Shown piece by piece: positions 17,246-25,199 of a stretch of DNA of 64,000 nucleotides. Numbering within the stretch: position 1 is the stretch's first letter; every line of letters starts with the position of its first letter. The notes under the pieces were generated by a model. That model was not told where the DNA came from, did not search any database, and worked only from the letters and a program-made list of their open reading frames with translations. The position numbers and the translations under genes are program-made. Source of the stretch: Rhodococcus pseudokoreensis (GTDB taxonomy: Bacteria > Actinomycetota > Actinomycetes > Mycobacteriales > Mycobacteriaceae); NCBI RefSeq assembly GCF_017068395.1, contig NZ_CP070619.1, forward strand, positions 3,162,001-3,226,000, in the 5' to 3' direction.

Positions 17246-19477
17246 ATGGACGTGGCAGGCACCACCGACGGCGACCGAATGGAGTCCTCCGCCGATCGGC
17301 TGTGCGCACTACTGGCAAGTCTGCTGCCGGAAAATCCGGTCGCCGCAGCTGAGGCTGTAGTCGAGGCCTGCGGCGACACCCGAGTCAGTGTCCTGCAGCG
17401 CCAGGACTTGGACTGGGTCGTCCTTGCCGGTGCGCAAGACTGCGCCGACCAATCCGAGCTTGCCGCGCTCGAATGCGGAGCGGGCGTGCTGCGTGCTCGC
17501 GCCGCCACCATCGGCGCATTCGCCGTCGTACTGGCGGAACCGTTCGATGAGCGCATCTCGTCGACGTTCGATGGACACACCGCGTCGACGCTCGATCGAA
17601 ATCTACTCCAGCAGGTGTGCGTCTGGCTCGAGTTGACCGCGCGGGCGACCTCGTCGTCTGACGACCTGGCCGCACTCGTCGACGAGGCCGAGGTCATGCG
17701 GGGTGTCACCCACCAGATCCTCAGCGCCCGCGATCTCGACCAGGTGTTGCTGTCGATCACCAATCACACCCTGCGCATGTCCGAATCCGACATCTGCGGG
17801 GTTTTCCTGCGAGAAGGCGACGAACTGCGGATGCGCAGCTGCGCCGGCCACCGGGTCGTCGACACGGCACGGCTGCGGATGAAGCGTGGACAAGGCGTTG
17901 CAGGCCTGGTTTTCGAAACCGGGAAGGTCGCCAAAATCGACAGCTACTTGCAAGATTCGACGATCAGCTCGGATTTCATGTCGCTCGCCGAACAGGAAGC
18001 CACACGATCCGCTCTGGCCGTTCCGCTCGTCGTGCACGGCGACCTGATCGGTGTCCTCGAAGTGTGGCGGCGGCGGTATTCCTCGTTCACCGAACGGGAC
18101 GTCCGCCGTCTTGTCGCGTTGGCGGACCTGGCTACCATCGCCATCGAGAACGGCCGGCTGTACGACGCCCAGCGAGCCACCGTCGACGAACTCGAATCCA
18201 CCCGGATCTCCCTCGAACGGCAACTGAGCCTGCTCAACCGCTCCGCCACCCTGCAGCACTCCCTGATCGAAATCGTGCTTGCGAACACCGCAGTCACCAG
18301 TTCGGTGGCCCGCACCGTCGGCACCGACCTCGGGTGTGGTGTCGCCATCCTCTCTGCCACCGGGGAAGTCGAGGCCACCTACCCACGAACCCTCGACACC
18401 GCGATGCTCCTTCGGGACGTCCTGGGACGCCACGGCGCCCTCCCACACCGGGCCACCCGGCTGACCGCATCCGACGGCCGGACGATCTGGGCACACCCGG
18501 TGATCGCCGCGGAGAACCAGTACGGAGCGGTGTGTCTGGTGGGCGGAACCGAGGACGCCGACTTGATGGACGTTGCCTGCGGGCAGGCTGCGATGGTGTG
18601 CTCGCTGACCCAACTGCAACAGCGCGCCGCCAGCGCCGCCCGCGCCGAAGCTCTCGACCAGATCCTGTGGGACCTGATGGAAGGCACCGCCGAGCAACGT
18701 TCGGCCGCCCGCAGCCGCACCCACCAGATGGGGATCCGGCTGCGTGGCTACCACCGCATCTTCTACGGGGTCCTCGAGAACATGGACGCCCTCGCGGCCC
18801 AGGAGGGTTGGAACACGTCCTCCTCGGACGCGTTGCGCCGAAACATACTCAACGCAATTCGCGGCTGCACCCAGCCGACGCCACTGACGTTGACCAGCGT
18901 GCGAGGCAACTGGGTCGTGGCCTTGGCCCCGATCAAAGACCGCGAACGCTCTCGCGACCTACTCGACGCGCTGCACAAGATCACTACCCAGGCACACCCC
19001 GATCTGCAGATCTCGTGGGGTGTCAGCTCGGCGTGCAGCGATCCCACCGACTACCCGACCGCGTTCGGCGAGGCGAAGACCGCGCACGCTGCCTCGCGCC
19101 GGCTGGGGACGGTGTCGCTGTACGACGAACTCGGCATCGTCCGATTGCTGCTCGGCAGCAGCGACAACCCCGACCTGCAAGGCTTCATCAAAGAAGTGAC
19201 CCAGCCGCTGATCGAGTACGACCAGCAGTCCGATGGATCACTGCTGAAAACGCTCCGCACATTCTTCGACGCGAACTGCTCGCAGAAGGATGCGGCAGAA
19301 CGGTTGTTCGTACACCCCAAGACACTGGCATATCGCCTCGACCTGATCCGTAAGCTCACGAACTTGGATCTGTCCCGGCATTCGGATCGGATGAGGGCGG
19401 ATCTGGCGCTGCGGTTACTGCAGGTCACTCGCGCGGTCAGCGACCTCGACGGCGATTCGCCGACCTTCGGCGTCTAG
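17246..19477 (+). CDS. GAF-domain PucR/CdaR-type transcriptional regulator
   Basis: A 743-residue regulator. A GAF sensor domain lies at about residues 150-300 (ILSARDLDQVLLSITNHTL to GVLEVWRRRYSSFTERDVRRLVALADLATIAIENGRLYD), then a coiled segment, a second sensor-like region, and a C-terminal PucR HTH (FFDANCSQKDAAERLFVHPKTLAYRLDLIRKL). PucR/CdaR proteins activate catabolic operons in response to small ligands. Being the last gene of the BMC operon it probably controls the locus, possibly through the inverted repeat at 11192-11237. ATG 17246 lies 21 bases after the alcohol dehydrogenase. Strong hairpins follow the stop codon. Confidence 0.9.
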   Translation: MDVAGTTDGDRMESSADRLCALLASLLPENPVAAAEAVVEACGDTRVSVLQRQDLDWVVLAGAQDCADQSELAALECGAGVLRARAATIGAFAVVLAEPFDERISSTFDGHTASTLDRNLLQQVCVWLELTARATSSSDDLAALVDEAEVMRGVTHQILSARDLDQVLLSITNHTLRMSESDICGVFLREGDELRMRSCAGHRVVDTARLRMKRGQGVAGLVFETGKVAKIDSYLQDSTISSDFMSLAEQEATRSALAVPLVVHGDLIGVLEVWRRRYSSFTERDVRRLVALADLATIAIENGRLYDAQRATVDELESTRISLERQLSLLNRSATLQHSLIEIVLANTAVTSSVARTVGTDLGCGVAILSATGEVEATYPRTLDTAMLLRDVLGRHGALPHRATRLTASDGRTIWAHPVIAAENQYGAVCLVGGTEDADLMDVACGQAAMVCSLTQLQQRAASAARAEALDQILWDLMEGTAEQRSAARSRTHQMGIRLRGYHRIFYGVLENMDALAAQEGWNTSSSDALRRNILNAIRGCTQPTPLTLTSVRGNWVVALAPIKDRERSRDLLDALHKITTQAHPDLQISWGVSSACSDPTDYPTAFGEAKTAHAASRRLGTVSLYDELGIVRLLLGSSDNPDLQGFIKEVTQPLIEYDQQSDGSLLKTLRTFFDANCSQKDAAERLFVHPKTLAYRLDLIRKLTNLDLSRHSDRMRADLALRLLQVTRAVSDLDGDSPTFGV

Positions 19478-19479
19478 GA

Positions 19480-19502
19480 GGCGGCGCGCGTACCGCGCCG
19501 CC
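19480..19502 (+). terminator. Rho-independent terminator of the BMC operon
   Basis: Perfect 9-bp GC stem GGCGGCGCG / CGCGCCGCC with a 5-base loop, followed by CTTTCT, starting 3 bases after the regulator stop. Confidence 0.75.
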
Positions 19503-19523
19503 CTTTCTGCAATCTACGCGAAA

Positions 19524-19573
19524 AAGGGTGGTGTGCGGCGGGTTCCGATCAAAACCCGCCGCACACCACCCTT
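19524..19573. terminator. Bidirectional terminator between convergent operons
   Basis: A 21-bp perfect stem (arms 19524-19544 and 19553-19573, loop 19545-19552). It is flanked by an A-run on the left, which reads as a U-run for the minus-strand transcript, and by CTT on the right. It separates the BMC operon from the PPDK-like operon. Confidence 0.8.
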
Positions 19574-19588
19574 CCGAATGCGTGCGCC

Positions 19589-22108
19589 CTACGGTTGGTG
19601 CTCGCGTTGCCCCAGCGCCAGGATCGACGGCCGCACTTCGTCGCCGTCGACGGCGAACCGCACAAACCCTCGCTGCTGCAGTGAGCTGAGCAGTTCCACG
19701 GAAACCGGGCCCGTGAGCCGGATCCCGATCCTCCGGCCGGGATCCCGGGCGAGGACGTCGGCGACGGTGTCCACCAGGCCGCCGACCTGGTCGTCGATCT
19801 CGACACGCGGGTCCACGGTGGTCAGCCCCCGGCGAAGGTACGAATCGAGTGGTTCACTCGTCAGCAGGTGTCGCGCCGAGATGCCGGCGACCGCCGCCTG
19901 CAGAACTCGAAGCTCGATCCACACGACGTCGCAGTGAGTGGTGATGTCGTCGATCGACGCGACACCACGGGGGCTGGTCAGGTAGGCCCCGACCTCGACT
20001 CGCGCGGCACCGGGAAGGGTGTCGCGGAGCTTGCGTAGCGCGGCAATCTCCCTGCTGTCGGAGATCTTGCGGACCGTGAAGTGCACCGTCAGGTCCGTCG
20101 TCACCTCCTGCAGGGCCGCGGCGATCCCGCGTAGCTGCGCGCCGAGAATCTCCTCCGAACCCAACGGCAAGGCCAGTTCCGGATGCGCGATGAAGAGTTC
20201 GGCGGTACGGAGCAGTTCGCTGGATTCGTCGGCGTGGAAGTCGATCGCCCGGACCCCGAACTCGGTGACCGTCGACTCGGCGAACAGCTTCCCGAACTCG
20301 GTCGCGACCGCACGTTCGAGGGCGGCGCTGGCGTCGCTGATCTCCCCCTCACGCAGGGTCGTGACGATGCCGTCGAGGTGACCGGTTGTGGCGAGGACGT
20401 CGTCGATACCGGCGACCAGCCCGGCGGCGCCACGCGCAGGCGCCTGCCCTGCCTGCTCAGGTGTCGTCGATCGGGCGAAGATCTGCGCGCCGGACCGTTC
20501 GCGTGCCAGTTCGAGCAGGCCGGTCAACCGCTCGTCTTCGGCGGCGGGTTCGCTCAGTGCGATCTCACCGAGGATCACCTCGCCGGTGGTTCCGTCCAAC
20601 GAGACGACGTCACCGGTGACCAGTGTCTGTCCGGCCACCTGCATCGTCCCTGCGGCCGGGTCGATGTCCAAGGCGCCGCACCCGACTACACAGGTCGTTC
20701 CGAGCGCACGGGCAACCACCGCGGCGTGACTGGTCGAGCCACCGGTGGCGGTGAGGATGCCGTCCGCCGCGATCATCCCGTGCAAGTCGGTCGGGCTGGT
20801 GACCGGCCGAGCGAGGATGACCGTCACACCTTCCTTGACCGCCTCCTGCGCGGCATCGGAATCGAAGTACAACGCACCGACCACATGCCCCGGCGCCGCA
20901 CCGACACCGGTGGCGAGCACGCGTCCGTCGTCTCGGGCCCGCGCATAGTCGTCCGGGTCGAATCCTGGACGCTGCACCTGCCGGATCTGGTCCAGCGACA
21001 CCGTCGACAGCGCTCCGGCGGTGGTGACGACCCGCTCGGACAGAAGGTCCGCCGCGATGCGGATCGCGGCCTGCGCCGTCCGCTTGGCGCTTCGCACCTG
21101 CAGCATGTACAAGATGCCCCGTTCGACGGTGAACTCGATGTCGAGGACGTCACCACGTCGACTCTCGAGCTCGGCGCAGGTGCTCTCGAGCTCGGTGTAG
21201 ACGTGCGGCAGTCGATCGCGGAGGGCTGTGACCGGGTCCGGCGTGCGGGTGCCTGCGACTACGTCCTCGCCCTGGCTGGCGGCGAGGAACTCTCCGAACA
21301 GTCCGGGTTCCCCGGTGACCGGGTTGCGGGTGAAAACGACACCCGATCCCGAGTCGAGGTCGAGGTTGCCGAAAACCATCGACTGCACGACCACCGCGGT
21401 GCCGAGATCGTTCGGGATCTTGTGAACTTCGCGGTACTTCACGGCACGCCGGGTGTTCCACGATCGGAAGACGGCCTCGACCGCGCCGACGAGCTGAGCA
21501 CGCGGATCGTCGGGGACTTCTTCGTCGAGTTCGTCACGCAGAAGCGCCTGGCAGTGCTCCCACACCTTGTCGTACACCGGCCCCGGCTGCGAGGTGGCGG
21601 TGACCCCGTCGATCAGGGAGTCGAGATCCTCACGATCCGGCGTTTCGAGTGCACCGAGAACGGTTTCGGCGTACATGCCGTGGAAGCGGAACAGCACGTC
21701 CGCCATGAAGCGAGTATCACCGGTGACGTCGGCGAGCGCGATCGCTGCGTCCCGCCCGAGGCCGAGGTTCAGTACGGTGTCCATCATCCCCGGCATGGAC
21801 ACCGGCGCACCCGAGCGAACCGACAGCAGCAGCGGAAAGGGCCCACCGCCGAACGTCTTACCTGCCGTGGCTTCGAGTTCGCTCAACCGAACGTGGATTT
21901 CGTCGACCAGTTCCGGCGTCATCGCGCCGTGTTCGAGATATTCGTGACAGGCCGACGTGGAGATGACGTACCCAGCCGGCACGTTCAGGCCTTCCTGAGT
22001 CATTTCGACGAGGCCGTAACCCTTGCCGCCCAGTATATTCCGGTCGATCGTCCCCGGTTCGCCGAAAGCGCGAGTCATTTCGGTCGTAACAGTCACAGAG
22101 CTCACCTT
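19589..22108 (-). CDS. Pyruvate phosphate dikinase-like protein with degenerate C-terminal acceptor domain
   Basis: An 839-residue dikinase. The N-terminal ATP-grasp region is well conserved (LLSVRSGAPVSMPGMMDTVLNLGL; NDLGTAVVVQSMVFGN; GVVFTRNPVTGEPGLFGEF), and so is the swivelling phosphohistidine domain (GILTATGGSTSHAAVVARAL, His461). The C-terminal third aligns only loosely with the PEP/pyruvate TIM barrel. I cannot find the RTEHMF, GCRLG or GTNDLTQ signatures, nor the catalytic Cys loop. So ATP-dependent His phosphorylation looks intact while pyruvate is an unlikely acceptor. It is the last gene of a four-gene operon. GTG 22108 was chosen because AAGGAG lies 8 bases upstream; GTG 22114 overlaps the preceding stop. 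Ordinary gluconeogenic PPDK is the main alternative. Confidence 0.85.
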   Translation of the reverse strand, partial: KVSSVTVTTEMTRAFGEPGTIDRNILGGKGYGLVEMTQEGLNVPAGYVISTSACHEYLEHGAMTPELVDEIHVRLSELEATAGKTFGGGPFPLLLSVRSGAPVSMPGMMDTVLNLGLGRDAAIALADVTGDTRFMADVLFRFHGMYAETVLGALETPDREDLDSLIDGVTATSQPGPVYDKVWEHCQALLRDELDEEVPDDPRAQLVGAVEAVFRSWNTRRAVKYREVHKIPNDLGTAVVVQSMVFGNLDLDSGSGVVFTRNPVTGEPGLFGEFLAASQGEDVVAGTRTPDPVTALRDRLPHVYTELESTCAELESRRGDVLDIEFTVERGILYMLQVRSAKRTAQAAIRIAADLLSERVVTTAGALSTVSLDQIRQVQRPGFDPDDYARARDDGRVLATGVGAAPGHVVGALYFDSDAAQEAVKEGVTVILARPVTSPTDLHGMIAADGILTATGGSTSHAAVVARALGTTCVVGCGALDIDPAAGTMQVAGQTLVTGDVVSLDGTTGEVILGEIALSEPAAEDERLTGLLELARERSGAQIFARSTTPEQAGQAPARGAAGLVAGIDDVLATTGHLDGIVTTLREGEISDASAALERAVATEFGKLFAESTVTEFGVRAIDFHADESSELLRTAELFIAHPELALPLGSEEILGAQLRGIAAALQEVTTDLTVHFTVRKISDSREIAALRKLRDTLPGAARVEVGAYLTSPRGVASIDDITTHCDVVWIELRVLQAAVAGISARHLLTSEPLDSYLRRGLTTVDPRVEIDDQVGGLVDTVADVLARDPGRRIGIRLTGPVSVELLSSLQQRGFVRFAVDGDEVRPSILALGQREHQP

Positions 22109-22110
22109 GT

Positions 22111-22731
22111 TCACTCCTTACGCGCGCGACCGAGCGTGCGCAGCAAGTCTTCGTGGAATTCGAACCAGACGTTGTGCACGGAGTCCTTCGTCGGATCGGA
22201 CACGAAGGCGATGTCGCCGGCATCGACCTTTTCCAGAGACCGCTCGAATCGGCCGACATAGGTACGGAACCGAGCGTCCTTCTCGCTGAGCGCTTCGAGC
22301 AGACCCTCCAGCCGGGACACGAGGCGCTCGATCGTGGAAATCACTTTGGCGTCGTACGCAGAATCGCTGTGGTCGTTCGCAAGCTTGCGGCCTCCGACCT
22401 CGATTTGCTGCCACGCGGACATCGTGCGCAGAAAGCGGGAGTTGACGTCCTCGAATTTGTCGGCGACCTGCAATACCGACGGATCATCGCGGATCGGACC
22501 GTAGATCGCAGCGGCCGAATCGACCAACACAGGTCCCGAGGCGTCTGTGGGTAGTGCGGTCTCACCCATCAGGGCCAGGAGATCGCTGTGGGCGAGTTCG
22601 GCGAAGATCTCACGCACCTGATCGGTGCCCAGGTCGACGATCTCGGAAACGGCCGCCGCGGTCGCCATCTTCTTCAGTGCCACGGCGTTGAGAACGTCGT
22701 AGAGACGTTTGTCGAGCAGTGTTTGTGTCAT
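22111..22731 (-). CDS. Unrecognised helical protein of the dikinase operon (possible winged-helix N-terminus)
   Basis: I do not recognise this 206-residue protein. Residues 1-60 (LYDVLNAVALKKMATAAAVSEIVDLGTDQVREIFAEL) have the spacing of a winged-helix domain. The remainder is strongly helical and acidic, including ISTIERLVSRLEGLLEALSEKD, and is likely coiled-coil. It has no signal peptide or cysteines. Its stop is 2 bases from the dikinase GTG, so the two are probably made in equal amounts and interact. The position is analogous to the small third component of phenylphosphate synthase, but I see no CBS domain here. It may be a structural or regulatory subunit. Confidence 0.75.
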   Translation of the reverse strand: MTQTLLDKRLYDVLNAVALKKMATAAAVSEIVDLGTDQVREIFAELAHSDLLALMGETALPTDASGPVLVDSAAAIYGPIRDDPSVLQVADKFEDVNSRFLRTMSAWQQIEVGGRKLANDHSDSAYDAKVISTIERLVSRLEGLLEALSEKDARFRTYVGRFERSLEKVDAGDIAFVSDPTKDSVHNVWFEFHEDLLRTLGRARKE

Positions 22732-22754
22732 GTGGTCATTCCCAATGATCGAAT

Positions 22755-22796
22755 GGGGGCGACGGCGGGCAGGCATCTGCGCCGTCCGTCGCCCCC
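22755..22796 (-). promoter_or_regulatory. Intercistronic hairpin inside the dikinase operon
   Basis: GGGGGCGACGG (22755-22765) and CCGTCGCCCCC (22786-22796) form an 11-bp perfect stem in the 82-base gap between the 478-residue and 206-residue genes. There is no T-tract. It could set a stoichiometry difference between the first two and last two genes of the operon. Confidence 0.5.
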
Positions 22797-22813
22797 GTGT
22801 CTGGTCGGTGTGC

Positions 22814-24250
22814 TTACAGCCAGCGGTACTTCGACCGGCGCAGATCGGCGCCTTCCCCGAACGGGAGGTAGCCCTGCCCGGAGAAGATCTTCTGCGGAAC
22901 GACTTCCTGCGCGAAGCCACGCTTGTTGATGTCGTAGTAGTAGTTCGAGACGCGCTGATCGATTTCCCACAACTGGTACTCGTTGCAGGCCTTTTCGTAA
23001 GTTCCTGCCTTGCGCAGGTACGGAAGGATCATGTCCACGTAGTACACGTACTGACCGGCCCAGATGAGGTCCCGCCGGCACATGCGAGAGACCTTGCGGT
23101 ACATCTTGAGCGTGGCGTCCTGAATCCTCGGGAGCTCGGCGCCCAGGTCGTCGATCGCGATGGTGCGGACCTCGGACATCGGGGTGTCGTGCTTCTCTCG
23201 GGCGAACACTGCACCGCCGACGATGGCGGGAATGTAGTTCTTCGGCCGGGTGAAGGTGGTGGAGATGTCGTTGACCCGAATCTCCTGTAGCCCCATCTTC
23301 TCGGGGTCGATGACAATGGCAACCGTGTAGGCGTGCGGGAGCTTCGCGTCGTCGCAGACATCGCTCCAGTGGAAGATCGGCTCGTTCACGAACAGGTCGC
23401 GCAGGATCAGCAGGTTGCCGTTCGGCAACTCGTACGGCCCGGTGTCGCCGAGGCCGAGGCGGCAGTCCATGTGGTCGAGGAAGGACAGCAATTCGGCGGC
23501 CGCGTTGAAGCGGGTGAAGGAATTGTGCCTGGGGCTTTCCGGCTCGAGGTCTTCGATCTGGTCGATGATTCCCTGCAGGAAATCCGGCTCGTGGATCTGG
23601 CAACGGTAGCGGTCCTGCGAGTTGAGGATGTAACCATCCTGGCGCTTGCCGAACTCGATCCGCTGCATGAACTTGAGGAGTTCGTTGCTCTCCTCGATGT
23701 AGTCGTCGGGCCCGATCGCCTCGAGCGCGAGCAGACCGCAGCGGCCCATGCCGAAGCCGACGGCACCGATCGACCAGTCGTGCACTGCGTTGACCTTGGT
23801 GCCGATCTCCCGCCTGGCCGAGGCACCGATGTCGAGGATGCCCTGCGAACCGACCTCGTCGGTGGTCATGCGCAGGATCTCGGGCCAGCGGTAGAACTGG
23901 TGCATGAACGCGAGGATCTCGTATTCCTGACGGGGGATCATCCCCGAGACGCCCTCGGTGGCACGCATGACCAGCACATCCCAGATGTTCCAGGCCAGGT
24001 AGTTGTTGAGGTCGTTCAGTTCGTCGAGGGTGAACTGGTCGGCCAGGACGTCGTCCTTGGTGACCTTCTCGAGGACCTTGCTCTTGGCGCGCTGCTTCTG
24101 CACCTTGTCGCCGAGGATGCCGTCACGCATCGGTTCCTGTCCGACGAAGTTGCCTTCGAAGACCAATTCCTGGAACCGGAGACCGTCGTCGACGGGCTCG
24201 TAGCGCTGCTTGTAGGTGGAACGGAGACCGGGTGTCATTTCGATGCTCAT
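22814..24250 (-). CDS. Unrecognised 478-residue protein of the dikinase operon
   Basis: I do not recognise the family. The protein is soluble and rich in aromatic and acidic residues, with no signal peptide. Notable stretches are LNNYLAWNIWDVLVMRATEG, HDWSIGAVGFGMGRCGLLAL, DHMDCRLGLGDTGPYELPNG and a C-terminal KRGFAQEVVPQKIFSGQGYL. Charged residues cluster (DPEKMG, FTRPKNYIP, REKHDTP). It sits between the free phosphohistidine domain and the 206-residue protein, so it is a good candidate for the acceptor-binding subunit that a PPDK-like enzyme without a working pyruvate domain would need. ATG 24250 follows GAGAGG; the reading frame continues upstream but overlaps the preceding gene. Confidence 0.8.
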   Translation of the reverse strand: MSIEMTPGLRSTYKQRYEPVDDGLRFQELVFEGNFVGQEPMRDGILGDKVQKQRAKSKVLEKVTKDDVLADQFTLDELNDLNNYLAWNIWDVLVMRATEGVSGMIPRQEYEILAFMHQFYRWPEILRMTTDEVGSQGILDIGASARREIGTKVNAVHDWSIGAVGFGMGRCGLLALEAIGPDDYIEESNELLKFMQRIEFGKRQDGYILNSQDRYRCQIHEPDFLQGIIDQIEDLEPESPRHNSFTRFNAAAELLSFLDHMDCRLGLGDTGPYELPNGNLLILRDLFVNEPIFHWSDVCDDAKLPHAYTVAIVIDPEKMGLQEIRVNDISTTFTRPKNYIPAIVGGAVFAREKHDTPMSEVRTIAIDDLGAELPRIQDATLKMYRKVSRMCRRDLIWAGQYVYYVDMILPYLRKAGTYEKACNEYQLWEIDQRVSNYYYDINKRGFAQEVVPQKIFSGQGYLPFGEGADLRRSKYRWL

Positions 24251-24293
24251 GTGGGTGGACCTCTCTGCCGATGGGAGTGTGGCCGGAAGGGGG

Positions 24294-24710
24294 TCAGCCG
24301 ATGAGGCTGACACGTCCTACCTCTGCGTCGTCACAGTTCAGCTGAACGGTCTTCCCGATCAGGCTTTGCGCGATCTCGTCGAAGTGCGAGTCGTCGGTGT
24401 TACCGACGACGTAGCGAGAATCGCTTTCGGTCAGGTACGCAGTCATCACGCAGGGGATCTGGAACTCGCGGGAGAGGATGCCGAGGTGGGACTCGGGAGC
24501 GCCCGACATGGTGATGACGCCGAGTGCACCCATGGTCAACGCCGGCGTGAGGAAGGTCGTCGTGCCACCGCGCACGAGCAAGATGTATTCCTGCAACTTG
24601 CCCGACTGCACGACATCGATCACGTCTTGGGGCGAGCCCAGGTACTTGACTTCACCCTGCGGGGTCTTCTGGGTCTCGAAGGCGTTGAATCCTTCGGCTA
24701 CAACCTGCAT
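24294..24710 (-). CDS. Stand-alone PEP-utiliser swivelling (phosphohistidine) domain protein
   Basis: A 138-residue protein consisting essentially of one PEP-utiliser mobile domain. GALGVITMSGAPESHLGILS followed by REFQIPCVM matches the consensus G-G-x-T-S-H-x-A-I-x-A-R-x-x-G-I-P, with His75 as the candidate phosphate carrier; ESH replaces the usual TSH. In PEP synthase and PPDK this domain is internal. A free copy beside a full dikinase suggests a second phosphorelay carrier, or the separate subunit arrangement seen in phenylphosphate synthase-type enzymes. It is first in the operon, with AGGAGTATCA before ATG 24710. Confidence 0.85.
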   Translation of the reverse strand: MQVVAEGFNAFETQKTPQGEVKYLGSPQDVIDVVQSGKLQEYILLVRGGTTTFLTPALTMGALGVITMSGAPESHLGILSREFQIPCVMTAYLTESDSRYVVGNTDDSHFDEIAQSLIGKTVQLNCDDAEVGRVSLIG

Positions 24711-25199
24711 TGATACTCCTCATGTTCATCGTATCGAGGTGTATTGCCTCGAACACATTCAACTTCTCGTGTTGCACCTATCACACTGCAGGTGGCGGTG
24801 TGACGTCCGCACGGTCTTCGCAGATAGTGTTTACCGCTCGCACTATCCCTTACAGACAATGTCCTCCTGTGCAGCTTCCACGTCGATATCCCGCAGTCGC
24901 AGCGTGTGAGACCGTCCTCCGACCGCGAACGAGCGCGACGTCCGAGTGGGCACCGATGACACGTTTCGTTTCCGCCGTTTCTCCGAGGACGCCCTCGAGG
25001 GGTATCGCCGGGTTGCATACCGGCGACGTGAGGACGGTGACCGTTCTACCGTCCGCATGGTGACGGGGTCGTCATCTCCTGGAGAGCAAACCCTCGCCGT
25101 GTTCTATCCCCTGACGGACTGGCCGCGCTCCGGGAACCGGAGCATTGTGGCCGGTACATCGCTCGATTCCTCGACGACCCCGTAGAAGCTGGTCATGGC
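24711..25199. promoter_or_regulatory. Divergent regulatory region between the dikinase operon and the LuxR/NB-ARC regulator
   Basis: No convincing gene. It contains three inverted repeats: TCGAGG/CCTCGA with a 7-base spacer around 24728-24746, TCACAC/GTGTGA at 24781-24803 and GATAGTG/CACTATC at 24823-24847. The last two share an 11-base spacer and so could be two sites for one dimeric regulator, plausibly the LuxR-type protein encoded at 25200. The remaining 350 bases carry only GC-rich chance ORFs. Confidence 0.45.

Noticed and set aside
19589..22108. Ordinary pyruvate phosphate dikinase of central metabolism
   Set aside because: The N-terminal two thirds fit, but the C-terminal acceptor-domain signatures are not found, and the gene is in an operon with a free swivelling domain and unknown proteins. 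Kept only as the alternative.
20183..22261. Long open frame (about 690 codons) on the plus strand opposite the dikinase gene
   Set aside because: It is the antisense shadow of a high-GC gene; the composition is Arg/Gly/Asp-rich, no domain is recognisable, and the minus-strand frame encodes a clear dikinase.
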